Virus record (IMG/VR): IMGVR_UViG_3300032157_000036 | Location: 1-31,312 of that record | Reading direction: 5' to 3' (one strand) | DNA length: 31,312 bases | From: a virus | Part shown: positions 23,261-29,296 of the stretch, piece after piece | Layout: each line of letters starts with the position of its first letter | How positions within the stretch are numbered: the first letter of the stretch is position 1 | Position numbers and translations under genes: made by a program | Notes under the pieces: generated by a model | What the model was told of the DNA's origin: nothing | Seen by the model: the letters and a program-made list of their open reading frames with translations, nothing else | The model's database searches: none

Positions 23261-23764
23261 ATGAAACGAATCTGGCTGGCAGCGGCGCTGCTGGCGGGCC
23301 TCATTTCGCCCGCGTTTTCGTGTGATCTCACAGCCGGGCCGGGCGCAGTGGTGCGGCTCAGCGAGGGCAAGTCGGGCGGCCTGTTCACGATCGGCTGCGT
23401 CGCTCCGAAGTGGGAGATCCGCGCGTACTGGGTCGGTGAGCAACGCATTTACGACGGCCAGGTCGTGATCGACGGATTCCCAGCGCTGTCGGCTTCAAGG
23501 CTCTGGACGTTCCGCGAAGGAAAGCGGGTGCAGCCGATGCTGGGCGTCGGCCTCATGGTCAAGGGTTCGCAGCGTTGCCACTACAACGGTGACATGAGCT
23601 GCAATCGGCTGATGCCGCTGCCGTTCGGGTTTCTCGCGACCGCCGGCATCAAGGTGGGCGACGTTCTGTTCACGCTCGGACATGCGAGCAACTCAGGCCT
23701 GGATCACGGCGAAGAAAAGAAGAACCTCGGGCTCGACCACATCCGCGCTGAGGTGTGGTTCTGA
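23261..23764 (+). CDS. Exported PagL-like lipid A deacylase candidate
   Basis: A 167-residue protein with a Sec signal peptide (MKRIWLAAALLAGLISPAFS) behind GGGAGA. The mature chain alternates like an outer-membrane beta barrel and ends in a Trp-Phe strand (IRAEVWF). Near the C-terminus it has H141-A-S143-N144-S-G-L, then NLGLD with D159. This matches the H-x-S-N-x-G-L ... N-x-G-(I/L)-(D/E) pattern of PagL, whose catalytic His and Ser lie in that motif. PagL removes a 3-O acyl chain from lipid A in the outer membrane. The gene lies between the tail tip and lysis genes. Cys21 follows the cleavage site, but the preceding residues are not a good lipobox. Confidence 0.7.
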   Translation: MKRIWLAAALLAGLISPAFSCDLTAGPGAVVRLSEGKSGGLFTIGCVAPKWEIRAYWVGEQRIYDGQVVIDGFPALSASRLWTFREGKRVQPMLGVGLMVKGSQRCHYNGDMSCNRLMPLPFGFLATAGIKVGDVLFTLGHASNSGLDHGEEKKNLGLDHIRAEVWF

Positions 23765-24063
23765 TGCTCGAGAAGGACTGGCTCACCGCGCACTGGCCCG
23801 ACGTTGTCACGCTCGGCGTGCTGCCGCTAGTGATCTGGGTGGCGAAGCGGATCGTCGATCGTCACGACCGACGTCAGCTCGATCGTGCGGAGACGATCAG
23901 GCAACACGGCGAGCGCCTCGACGAGCTCGAGGGCGATCGCGTGAAGCGCACCGACCTCGAGGAAGTGCGCGAGTCACTCACACAGCAGATTGCAAATAAC
24001 CAGGAGCGCACCGAGGACCGGCTCGATCGGATCCTGTTGCACCTGGCCGGAGGTGGCCGATGA
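23764..24063 (+). CDS. Small membrane protein with coiled coil, candidate holin
   Basis: A 99-residue protein starting in a TGATG overlap. It has one membrane helix (about residues 16-30, VVTLGVLPLVIWVA) followed by a positively charged stop (KRIVDRHDRR) and a long charged coiled coil (40-90). It ends in an ATGA overlap with the endolysin gene. One-span proteins with this layout are found in lysis cassettes and may be holins, antiholins or accessory factors. A second, three-span holin candidate follows the endolysin. Confidence 0.65.
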   Translation: MLEKDWLTAHWPDVVTLGVLPLVIWVAKRIVDRHDRRQLDRAETIRQHGERLDELEGDRVKRTDLEEVRESLTQQIANNQERTEDRLDRILLHLAGGGR

Positions 24064-24596
24064 GTCTCACTCTCGAGCAGCTTCAGAAGTGCATTCCCGA
24101 CGCCGGCGAGCTCGTCCCGATCTACCTCGAGGCGCTCAATTCCGCGATGGCCGAGTTCGAGATATCGAACCTCGCGCGCCAGGCGACGTTCCTCGCGCAG
24201 ATCTGCCACGAGTCCGGGTCGCTCAAGTACGTCCGCGAGATCTGGGGGCCGACGGCCGCGCAGCTCGCCTACGAAGGTCGCGAGGACCTCGGCAACACGC
24301 AACAAGGCGACGGCCCGCGATTCAAAGGACGCGGACTGATCCAGATCACAGGGCGCAAGAACTATGAGGCGGTGTCGCTGGGGCTCGGGCGCAACGTAGT
24401 CAACGACTTCGCGTACCTCGAGACGCCGATCGGCGCCTCGCGTTCGGCCGCCTGGTTCTTTAAGACCCGCGGCTGCAACGTCTCCGCGGATCTCGGCAAC
24501 TTCTGGGACGTCTCGAAAACGATCAACGGCGGCACCAACGGTCTCAATGACCGCATTCGTCACTACGTCCGCATCCGGAGGGTGTTAGGTATATGA
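24060..24596 (+). CDS. Endolysin, glycoside hydrolase family 19
   Basis: A 178-residue chitinase-like (GH19) muramidase-type endolysin that cuts the peptidoglycan glycan chain. The first catalytic Glu is E51 in AQICHESGSL and the second is probably E60 in YVREIW. The RFKGRGLIQITGRKNY segment (87-102) is the family hallmark, and SRSAAWFFKTRGCN and TINGGTNGLNDR follow as expected. There is no signal peptide, so release from the cytoplasm would depend on a holin. Length is typical of single-domain phage GH19 enzymes. Confidence 0.92.
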   Translation: MSLTLEQLQKCIPDAGELVPIYLEALNSAMAEFEISNLARQATFLAQICHESGSLKYVREIWGPTAAQLAYEGREDLGNTQQGDGPRFKGRGLIQITGRKNYEAVSLGLGRNVVNDFAYLETPIGASRSAAWFFKTRGCNVSADLGNFWDVSKTINGGTNGLNDRIRHYVRIRRVLGI

Positions 24597-25018
24597 ACGA
24601 TCAGATCAACAACGCGAGCGGCGTCGCAACGCAGCTCACGAGCTTCATCCACGCAAACCCGATCCTCTCCCTTGTCATCGCGATCGTCCTGTGCAGCTGG
24701 ATGGGCACCGCTGCAATCAAGCAGTTCCTCGCACCTGGTCCGACACGCCGGCGGAAGCTCGTCGCGATCGACATCGCGATCGCCGCGGGGCTCTCTGCCC
24801 TTGTGCTCCATGACCATTTCCCTTGGGAGATCGTCGTTCTGCTCTGCCTTCTCTTCGGCTTCGGCAGCCCGTTCGCGTACTGGATCGTGGGCAGTCTCCT
24901 CTGCGCGTGGAAACCCGACCTGCGCAAATTCATGACGCTGAAGGAACTCGTACCTGAGCCGGAACCCGAAGCGCCGGCGTCTATCAATTCCGCGCATCCC
25001 CCTGGCGACACGCGGTGA
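24593..25018 (+). CDS. Three-span holin candidate
   Basis: A 141-residue protein starting in an ATGA overlap with the endolysin. It shows three membrane segments at about 24-43 (ILSLVIAIVLCSWMGTAAI), 56-73 (LVAIDIAIAAGLSALVL) and 79-103 (EIVVLLCLLFGFGSPFAYWIVG), with a charged loop TRRRK between the first two and a Pro/Glu-rich soluble tail (120-141). Three spans and the lysis-cassette position fit a class I holin. Two candidate holins in one cassette leave open which one sets lysis timing. Confidence 0.8.
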   Translation: MNDQINNASGVATQLTSFIHANPILSLVIAIVLCSWMGTAAIKQFLAPGPTRRRKLVAIDIAIAAGLSALVLHDHFPWEIVVLLCLLFGFGSPFAYWIVGSLLCAWKPDLRKFMTLKELVPEPEPEAPASINSAHPPGDTR

Positions 25019-25019
25019 A

Positions 25020-25469
25020 ATGACCTTCAGGGCGCCGCCGGCGTGGCTGCAGCGAATCCGCGGTCGCGACCAGGCGCGGCCGCGCAAGGCGAACTTCATC
25101 GGAGCGCCGGCGACGTTCCGCCTCGAGCTCGCCTGCCAACACCTCAATCGAGCATTCGGCGGGCACGGCTGCTATCACGTCGGCTCGTCTCGAGAGCGCA
25201 AGGATTGGCGCGACGTCGACGTCCGCATGATCCTCGAGGACGACGAGTTCGAGCGGCTGTTCCCCGACGCGGGCGAGAACTCGTGGGAATTCGATGCACG
25301 CTGGCTGATCCTGACCGTGGCGATCTCGGACTGGCTTTCGAAAGAGACAGGCCTGCCAATCGACTTCCAGTTTCAGAAGCGATCGCACGCCAACGAGCGG
25401 CATTCGAAGCCGCGCAATCCCGTCGGTTTGAACATGGCGCCGAAGAAAAAGCGCCGAAGGAAAGCATGA
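25020..25469 (+). CDS. Nucleotidyltransferase-fold phage protein
   Basis: A 149-residue protein starting one base after the holin stop. It carries HVGSSRERKDWRDVDVRM: G55-S56 followed by D65-V-D67, the hG[GS]...Dh[DE]h signature of the nucleotidyltransferase superfamily. A third acid may be D115 in GLPIDFQFQ. I recall similar GSS...DVDVR...GLP(I/V)DFQ proteins in other phages. Substrate unknown. The C-terminus is strongly basic (PKKKRRRKA). Its place inside a lysis cassette is unexpected. It ends in an ATGA overlap with Rz. Confidence 0.7.
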   Translation: MTFRAPPAWLQRIRGRDQARPRKANFIGAPATFRLELACQHLNRAFGGHGCYHVGSSRERKDWRDVDVRMILEDDEFERLFPDAGENSWEFDARWLILTVAISDWLSKETGLPIDFQFQKRSHANERHSKPRNPVGLNMAPKKKRRRKA

Positions 25470-26038
25470 TGTTCAACTTCATCACGACGAAGCTGCTGCT
25501 CTGGGTATGCGCCGGCCTCGTGGCTGCGCTGGTGGTGACTGGCTCGTTCGCTGGCTGCGAGCATCACAACGCTCAGGCCGCGCGCGCCGACCGCGACGCC
25601 ATGAAATCCCAGCGCGACACCGCCAGGCGCGATCGCGCCGAGGTCATCAAGGCGAACGAGTCTCAGCAGGAAACGATCGACGCGCAGAGCAAGGCGCTCG
25701 ATGAGTGGCTGAAGATCGGTGTGACGCCTGAAGAAGTCGAGGATCTTGTCGCCGGCGTGCGAGCGAAGAAGGCCGAGCTCGAGCAGCTCGTCGCGGAAAA
25801 CCAGAAACGGAAGGAGATGGACAATGCGAACCCCGACTGCGATCGCCTGCGCCAGGTTGACTTCGAGTCTGTGTGCCGCAATCGCGCTCGCGTCCTGCGC
25901 GGATACGAGCATCGTCTATCGGGACAAACCGGTCCCGGTCCCGACGCCAGTGTACGTGGCACTCCCTCCGGAGCTGCTCGAGCTGCGCTACCCGCGGTTT
26001 CTCTATCCGGCGGGCCGGATGCCGGTCGGAGCCCTTGA
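25466..26038 (+). CDS. i-spanin (Rz-like)
   Basis: A 190-residue inner-membrane spanin. It starts ATGATG, so the first or second ATG may be used (GAAGGA lies 5-8 bases upstream). One membrane helix covers about residues 9-29, then a long charged periplasmic coiled coil runs to about 120 (RADRDAMKSQRDTARRDRAE, VRAKKAELEQLVAENQK). The last 70 residues, which are coded in the stretch shared with Rz1, are Pro/Gly/Arg-rich and less regular, as expected for overlapping reading. It should pair with the lipoprotein coded inside its 3' half to fuse the two membranes at lysis. Confidence 0.85.
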   Translation: MMFNFITTKLLLWVCAGLVAALVVTGSFAGCEHHNAQAARADRDAMKSQRDTARRDRAEVIKANESQQETIDAQSKALDEWLKIGVTPEEVEDLVAGVRAKKAELEQLVAENQKRKEMDNANPDCDRLRQVDFESVCRNRARVLRGYEHRLSGQTGPGPDASVRGTPSGAARAALPAVSLSGGPDAGRSP

Positions 26039-26129
26039 GGACAAGGTCGAGTCGCTCGAGCTCGCGCTCGGCATGTGCAACAACGACAAAGAGCTGATCC
26101 GCGCGAAACAGCCGAAGGACCCGAAGTGA
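25824..26129 (+). CDS. o-spanin lipoprotein (Rz1-like), overlapping Rz
   Basis: A 101-residue lipoprotein in the +1 frame relative to Rz, starting within it and running 91 bases beyond its stop. The start ATG 25824 has AAGGAG at 25811-25816, seven bases upstream. The lipobox is L-A-S-C25, followed by a proline-rich stretch (KPVPVPTPVYVALPPE) that is typical of Rz1. At 101 residues it is longer than lambda Rz1 (60). The C-terminal part (EDKVESLELALGMCNNDKE) is helical and may contact the Rz coiled coil. An outer-membrane partner confirms a Gram-negative host. Confidence 0.9.
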   Translation: MRTPTAIACARLTSSLCAAIALASCADTSIVYRDKPVPVPTPVYVALPPELLELRYPRFLYPAGRMPVGALEDKVESLELALGMCNNDKELIRAKQPKDPK

Positions 26130-26452
26130 AGCTCACTGAGTTGGAGCCGCGCTGGATCCTGAAAGATGGCGAACGCATCGGAATCGTCTTTCGGTGCCCG
26201 CATTGTCTGGGTCCCGATCCGGCGTTGGTCACGTGCTACTCGAAATCGCCCGGCGGCTTAGGCGACCAGTACCGAGTGTTGGTTGATCTCATTCCCGACG
26301 TGGAAGAGCGCTGCGACGTGATTCCGTGTAAGCGGGACTATTCGTGGACGTTTGTCGGCGACAGTTTTGAAACGCTGAGTATCACTCCATCGCTGGACGC
26401 AAGCGCCAGCGGACATTGGCACGGCCACGTGACGGCAGGCGAGATCCGTTGA
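26126..26452 (+). CDS. DUF6527-like putative zinc protein
   Basis: A 108-residue protein starting at GTG 26126 in a GTGA overlap with Rz1. It has LTELEPRW at the N-terminus, a Cys pair in VFRCPHC (C24, C27), W-x-F-x-GDSFETLSITPSLD in the middle and GHWHGHVTAGEI at the C-terminus. The CPxC, G-x-FexLs(I/L)tPS and final His-rich GxI strand match what I recall of DUF6527, a small family found in phages and some bacterial conflict loci. Metal binding is likely. Function unknown. Confidence 0.65.
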   Translation: MKLTELEPRWILKDGERIGIVFRCPHCLGPDPALVTCYSKSPGGLGDQYRVLVDLIPDVEERCDVIPCKRDYSWTFVGDSFETLSITPSLDASASGHWHGHVTAGEIR

Positions 26453-26499
26453 CGTCAGCGGAATCACAGTAGTCGACGGCCGTCGGAACTGGATGGACG

Positions 26500-26721
26500 A
26501 TGGTGCTGGGCGAGATCCAGAATCGGCGCACGATGCCGCCGCTCACGTTCACCGCAGAAGAGTATCGAAGCGCCGCGCAGGCCTGCCGCGCGCTGGCGTA
26601 TCAGCACGAACAAGACGCGCTGAAGCAGTCAAACCCTTCCGTAGCGGCCACCATCAACGCGTCGGCGCGATACTTCAGCGACCTCGCTCAGAAGTATGAA
26701 CTCGCAGCAAAGTGGTTATGA
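26500..26721 (+). CDS. Small hypothetical protein
   Basis: A 73-residue soluble protein, probably a helical hairpin (TAEEYRSAAQACRALAYQHEQ; then SVAATINASARYFSDLAQKYELAAKWL). ATG 26500 is used here; ATG 26533 (MPPLTF) is an alternative and would leave 62 residues. It is the last + strand gene, and its 3' end overlaps the convergent gene at 26716-27036 by six bases. I do not recognise a family. Confidence 0.5.
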   Translation: MVLGEIQNRRTMPPLTFTAEEYRSAAQACRALAYQHEQDALKQSNPSVAATINASARYFSDLAQKYELAAKWL

Positions 26722-27036
26722 CGATCTCAGCCATCTAGCAAAGTCTCGGAGGAACTCCCATCCGAAGGTTCTCAGGTGACCGTCAATCAACGCGTCACGA
26801 TCAGCTTTTGGAAAGTTGCAAATGATGAGGAATTCCGCCCCGCTCTTTCCCATTATCTCCAGCACCTTTGCCGCTCGTTTTGCCTGTTCAGGGATGCCCG
26901 CGATGTGATCAGCCAGCATTTTGAGCTGGCCAACGGAATCAGTGTGTTCGATCGATTCAAGGTTCTCGCCGAACACCTCGCGCAATCGTTGCTGCAGGCC
27001 TGGCGAAAGCAGGCTAATCCGCTCGATCGATGTCAT
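26716..27036 (-). CDS. Hypothetical leftward protein
   Basis: A 106-residue soluble, helical protein (ISLLSPGLQQRLREVFGENLESI; LKMLADHIAGIPEQAKRAAKVLEIMG; WEFLRDFARWL). GGCGGGAGT lies about nine bases before the ATG and is nearly the same as the ribosome site of the microprotein upstream, which supports both. It is the last gene of the RadC-HTH leftward group. No recognised family. It might be an immunity or regulatory protein by context, but nothing in the sequence decides this. Confidence 0.65.
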   Translation of the reverse strand: MTSIERISLLSPGLQQRLREVFGENLESIEHTDSVGQLKMLADHIAGIPEQAKRAAKVLEIMGKSGAEFLIICNFPKADRDALIDGHLRTFGWEFLRDFARWLRSS

Positions 27037-27086
27037 TTTTCATTACTCCCGCCAGATACACAGCCCCACCAGGCGCTGCCCACCTG

Positions 27087-27185
27087 TCAATAATGTCCCC
27101 TGCGCTGCGCCCACGCGCCAATTGGTATTCCGACCAGCAAGCCGATATACACGCCCGCAATAACGTCAAGGATGAATTCTGTCAT
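27087..27185 (-). CDS. 32-residue membrane microprotein
   Basis: A short gene read on the - strand from ATG (complement of 27183-27185) to TGA (27087-27089). The product begins MTEFILDVIAGVYIGLLV, continues GIPIGAW and ends with AQRRGHY. One membrane helix spans about residues 4-24, followed by a basic tail, giving a probable C-in topology. A GGGAG ribosome site lies seven bases upstream, in the sequence GGCGGGAGT that also precedes the next gene. It lies between the HTH gene and the 106-residue gene. Small phage membrane proteins of this size are often exclusion or lysis-control factors; that is inference. Confidence 0.6.
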   Translation of the reverse strand: MTEFILDVIAGVYIGLLVGIPIGAWAQRRGHY

Positions 27186-27221
27186 CTGTCCACTCCCGCC
27201 AGCGCGCACGCATCGACGTGC

Positions 27222-27611
27222 TCATATCGTGCCTCGAGGCATTTGCACGAGTGCGACCCTGTCGGACTCGTCCGCCACGCTCGTGCGCAGCAGTTCGTCG
27301 ACGGCCGCTTCTCCGCCCCTGGCATTCGCTGCGGCAATATCCTCCGGTGTGATCGGATCGTTCGGCGATCGCTGCGACCAGTGCAACGGGCCGCGCGCCT
27401 TCGCGAGCAGATACCGCAGCGCGAGGATCGCCATCAGCGGCGGCGGCGGATTCGCCGCGACCCACCGACGCATCGATCGAGTTTCAACGCCGATCGCATC
27501 CGCGGCTTCTCGCTGACTCATCTCGAGCAGCTTGATCAGCGCCCGCAATTCCAGCGTGTGCGGATCCGACGCAATCTCACCAGCCCCGTACGGGGCAACA
27601 TCTTCTGACAT
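27222..27611 (-). CDS. HTH DNA-binding protein, candidate repressor
   Basis: A 129-residue protein. The start at 27611 (MSEDVAPYG) is preferred because AAGGAG lies six bases upstream. A helix-turn-helix covers about residues 31-50 (MSQREAADAIGVETRSMRRW) after the helix LRALIKLLE, in the style of Cro/CI-like phage proteins. An AAAA-rich, Glu-containing tail follows. It lies 53 bases downstream of the RadC-like gene with no promoter visible between, so both may be one transcript. It could bind the AGGACA-N3-TGTCCT dyad in the shared promoter, but this is untested. No other repressor candidate is present in the window. Confidence 0.75.
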   Translation of the reverse strand: MSEDVAPYGAGEIASDPHTLELRALIKLLEMSQREAADAIGVETRSMRRWVAANPPPPLMAILALRYLLAKARGPLHWSQRSPNDPITPEDIAAANARGGEAAVDELLRTSVADESDRVALVQMPRGTI

Positions 27612-27632
27612 ACATCTCTCCTTCAATTGAGG

Positions 27633-27652
27633 GGCGGGCCTTTCGGCCCGCC
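27633..27652 (-). other. GC-rich hairpin between RadC-like and HTH genes
   Basis: Perfect 8-bp stem GGCGGGCC/GGCCCGCC with a 4-base loop that reads GAAA on the - strand. No T-run follows, so it is a poor intrinsic terminator. It lies 13 bases after the RadC-like stop and may reduce read-through or protect the upstream message. Confidence 0.55.
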
Positions 27653-27664
27653 ACCCCGTTCTGG

Positions 27665-28147
27665 TTAGAGCAACCCCCGTTCGGCGAAGGAGCAGGTCCC
27701 CTTCAGGCCGATGATGATGTGATCGAGCACGCGCACGTCGATCAGCGCCAGCGCATCGCGCAGGCGGCGGGTGATCAACTCGTCGGCCTGTGACGGCTCG
27801 GCCACACCGCTCGGGTGGTTGTGCGCGAAGATCACCGCGGCCGCGCCGGCGTACAGCGCCAGCTTCGCGACCTCGCGGGGGTGCACGCTCGCGCCGTCGA
27901 TCGTTCCGCGGAACATCTCGTCGACGCTGATCACGCGATGCCGGTTGTCCAGCAGCACGACCACGAACACTTCGTAGTCGCGGCCGCCGAGGACCTCGCG
28001 CAGGAAGCTCACCACTGCGCCGGGCGCGTTGGCCGACGGGCGAGTCTTATTGATTTCAGCAAGCTGGTACTTGCCGTGGATTTCCGCGACTTCCGCGGGC
28101 GTTGCCACCCGGTACCGCGAGCCAGTCTTCACCATCAGTTTTTGCAT
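27665..28147 (-). CDS. RadC-like JAB/JAMM protein
   Basis: A 160-residue protein of the RadC (MPN/JAB) family. The start ATG (complement of 28145-28147) has AAAGGAG seven bases upstream. The metal-binding motif is complete: E77 in [10 protein letters not shown], then H109-N-H111, S119 and D122 in [15 protein letters not shown]. The family fold is metalloprotease-like, but the role of RadC proteins is unsettled; phage and island copies are common. The longer frame upstream is not supported by a ribosome site. The N-terminal 40 residues are basic and family-typical domain sequence starts near [13 protein letters not shown]. Confidence 0.88.
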   Translation of the reverse strand: MQKLMVKTGSRYRVATPAEVAEIHGKYQLAEINKTRPSANAPGAVVSFLREVLGGRDYEVFVVVLLDNRHRVISVDEMFRGTIDGASVHPREVAKLALYAGAAAVIFAHNHPSGVAEPSQADELITRRLRDALALIDVRVLDHIIIGLKGTCSFAERGLL

Positions 28148-28207
28148 TGCCTTGCTCCTTTGAGCCGGTCTTTTCACCGCGCTGGGGGATTCCAGCTGGT
28201 AAGTGGA

Positions 28208-28235
28208 AGTATACAGGACATTCTGTCCTATGCAA
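28208..28235 (-). promoter_or_regulatory. Leftward promoter with operator-like dyad in spacer
   Basis: Read on the - strand: TTGCAT (28230-28235) as -35, a 16-base spacer and TATACT (28208-28213) as -10, which matches five of six consensus bases. The spacer contains the perfect dyad AGGACA-GAA-TGTCCT (28215-28229) and just one more base. The RadC-like start lies about 55 bases downstream of the predicted transcription start. The position is ideal for a repressor that blocks RNA polymerase. Confidence 0.6.
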
Positions 28236-28242
28236 CTCTCTT

Positions 28243-29019
28243 TTATAGCCCTCCGCGGTTGACGCCAAACACCGCTGGTCCGAGTCCCATCCGCATCGCC
28301 AACTTCCAGCACCGGCGCCGGACCTGGTCCTGCAATCGGAACCAGAGCCGGCGGAGCCTGAGCCGGGACGGCAGGCTGTACACCGCCGTCCGCTGTGCCT
28401 CGATGGTCGACGGCACGGTGTAGCTGGTGACCGGGTGCTGGTAGAGGCCGAGATTCGGCAGCGATCCCCACCAGGTCTGATCCATGACGTCGTCGACTGG
28501 GCCGCGGACCTCCCGCATGTGCTGGAACAGCTTGTGCGCGCCGGCGCGCGTGAGCAGGTACGCCTGAGAGCCGAGCGCGTATCCGAGGTAATGGGTCACA
28601 TAGCGGCCGAGCAGCTCGCCCTTGTAGATCTGGGGCGGCCAGGCCGTCGACGCCAGACGCAGGTATTGGATGCAGTTCGCCTCGAAGTTGTGCCGGGCCA
28701 CATCCTCGAGGAAACCCCAGTCAACGAGCGTGTCGTCCTCGAGGACGATCAGCTGATCGTCCTCGCTGGCCAGGAACTCGAGCCAGACCTTCGTATGGCT
28801 GCTGTAACAGCCGAGCTCGCCGCGCGTGAGCGGGCGGCCGCGACGGACGATGACCTCGTCCTCGTCATACGTCAGGTGCGAGGCGAGCTCGGTGCAAGCG
28901 TCGAAGAAACGCCACGGCAGGGACGCGCCTGCTGCTCGCTCCCGGAAACTCACCCGCCGATCCGTGTCCGTGACACGGCTGATCACCCGCACCATGGTGC
29001 GGACTTTTCGAGCATTCAT
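28243..29019 (-). CDS. Family 25 glycosyltransferase (LPS type)
   Basis: A 258-residue GT25 protein. It has the [11 protein letters not shown] start, FFDAC, then [16 protein letters not shown] (64-79), the LIVLEDDTL acidic motif (E94-D95-D96) that binds metal and sugar nucleotide, and [11 protein letters not shown] near residue 175. GT25 enzymes add hexoses to lipo-oligosaccharide or LPS core at the inner face of the membrane. ATG at 29019 or 28995 may be the start; the second would place the family N-terminus directly at MVRVISRV. In a phage this is most likely a lysogenic conversion gene that changes the receptor surface; that role is inference. Confidence 0.85.
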   Translation of the reverse strand: MNARKVRTMVRVISRVTDTDRRVSFRERAAGASLPWRFFDACTELASHLTYDEDEVIVRRGRPLTRGELGCYSSHTKVWLEFLASEDDQLIVLEDDTLVDWGFLEDVARHNFEANCIQYLRLASTAWPPQIYKGELLGRYVTHYLGYALGSQAYLLTRAGAHKLFQHMREVRGPVDDVMDQTWWGSLPNLGLYQHPVTSYTVPSTIEAQRTAVYSLPSRLRLRRLWFRLQDQVRRRCWKLAMRMGLGPAVFGVNRGGL

Positions 29020-29029
29020 GGCGGGCCGC

Positions 29030-29251
29030 CTACTTGACCGCAGGCGGCGGCGTGCAGCCGCAGGGGAACTGCCTTGAGGCGTCCTGGTTCGGCTGGCCGC
29101 CGTTGTGGGAGGCGACCATGGCGATCGCTGAGCCGACGACGATGAATGAGGCGACCTTGACCGCGCGCTTCTGAGCGGTCGTGGTCGGTGTGCAGGCGGT
29201 AAGGGCGAAAACGGCCAGGATCAGGGTGGCGGCCTTGGTGATTCTCGACAT
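29030..29251 (-). CDS. Small lipoprotein with second hydrophobic helix
   Basis: A 73-residue protein with a lipoprotein signal (MSRITKAATLILAVFALTAC, lipobox L-T-A-C20). A second hydrophobic helix occupies about 31-48 (VKVASFIVVGSAIAMVAS), followed by a Gln/Pro-rich tail with CGC. GAGG lies eight bases before the ATG. It lies downstream of the integrase and ten bases before the glycosyltransferase start, so the three may be one leftward transcript. Phage lipoproteins outside the lysis cassette often act in superinfection exclusion (for example T5 Llp); that role here is inference. Confidence 0.7.
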   Translation of the reverse strand: MSRITKAATLILAVFALTACTPTTTAQKRAVKVASFIVVGSAIAMVASHNGGQPNQDASRQFPCGCTPPPAVK

Positions 29252-29296
29252 ATTTGAGACCTCGGTCTGGCGGAGGCGTCGAAACGCCCCCGTCGC

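Noticed and set aside
23261-23330. PagL-like protein as a lipoprotein because Cys follows the signal peptide
   Set aside because: The residues before Cys21 are A-F-S, which lack the Leu/Val at -3 and small residue at -2 of a lipobox; signal peptidase I cleavage is more likely.
25043-25465. Extension of the Rz frame upstream by 141 codons
   Set aside because: It shadows the nucleotidyltransferase gene; the membrane helix expected at an i-spanin N-terminus begins right after ATG 25466.
27020-27050. Possible 9-residue leader peptide (MKNDIDRAD) in front of the 106-residue gene
   Set aside because: It shares the ribosome site with the larger gene, has no regulatory features and is within chance expectation.
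28215-28229. The dyad as a LexA (SOS) box
   Set aside because: It does not fit CTGT-N8-ACAG in the right orientation nor the other LexA boxes I know, so it is reported only as an operator-like dyad.
28148-28471. Extension of the RadC-like frame upstream by 108 codons
   Set aside because: It crosses the promoter and the glycosyltransferase 3' end, and an AAAGGAG site marks the start at 28147.
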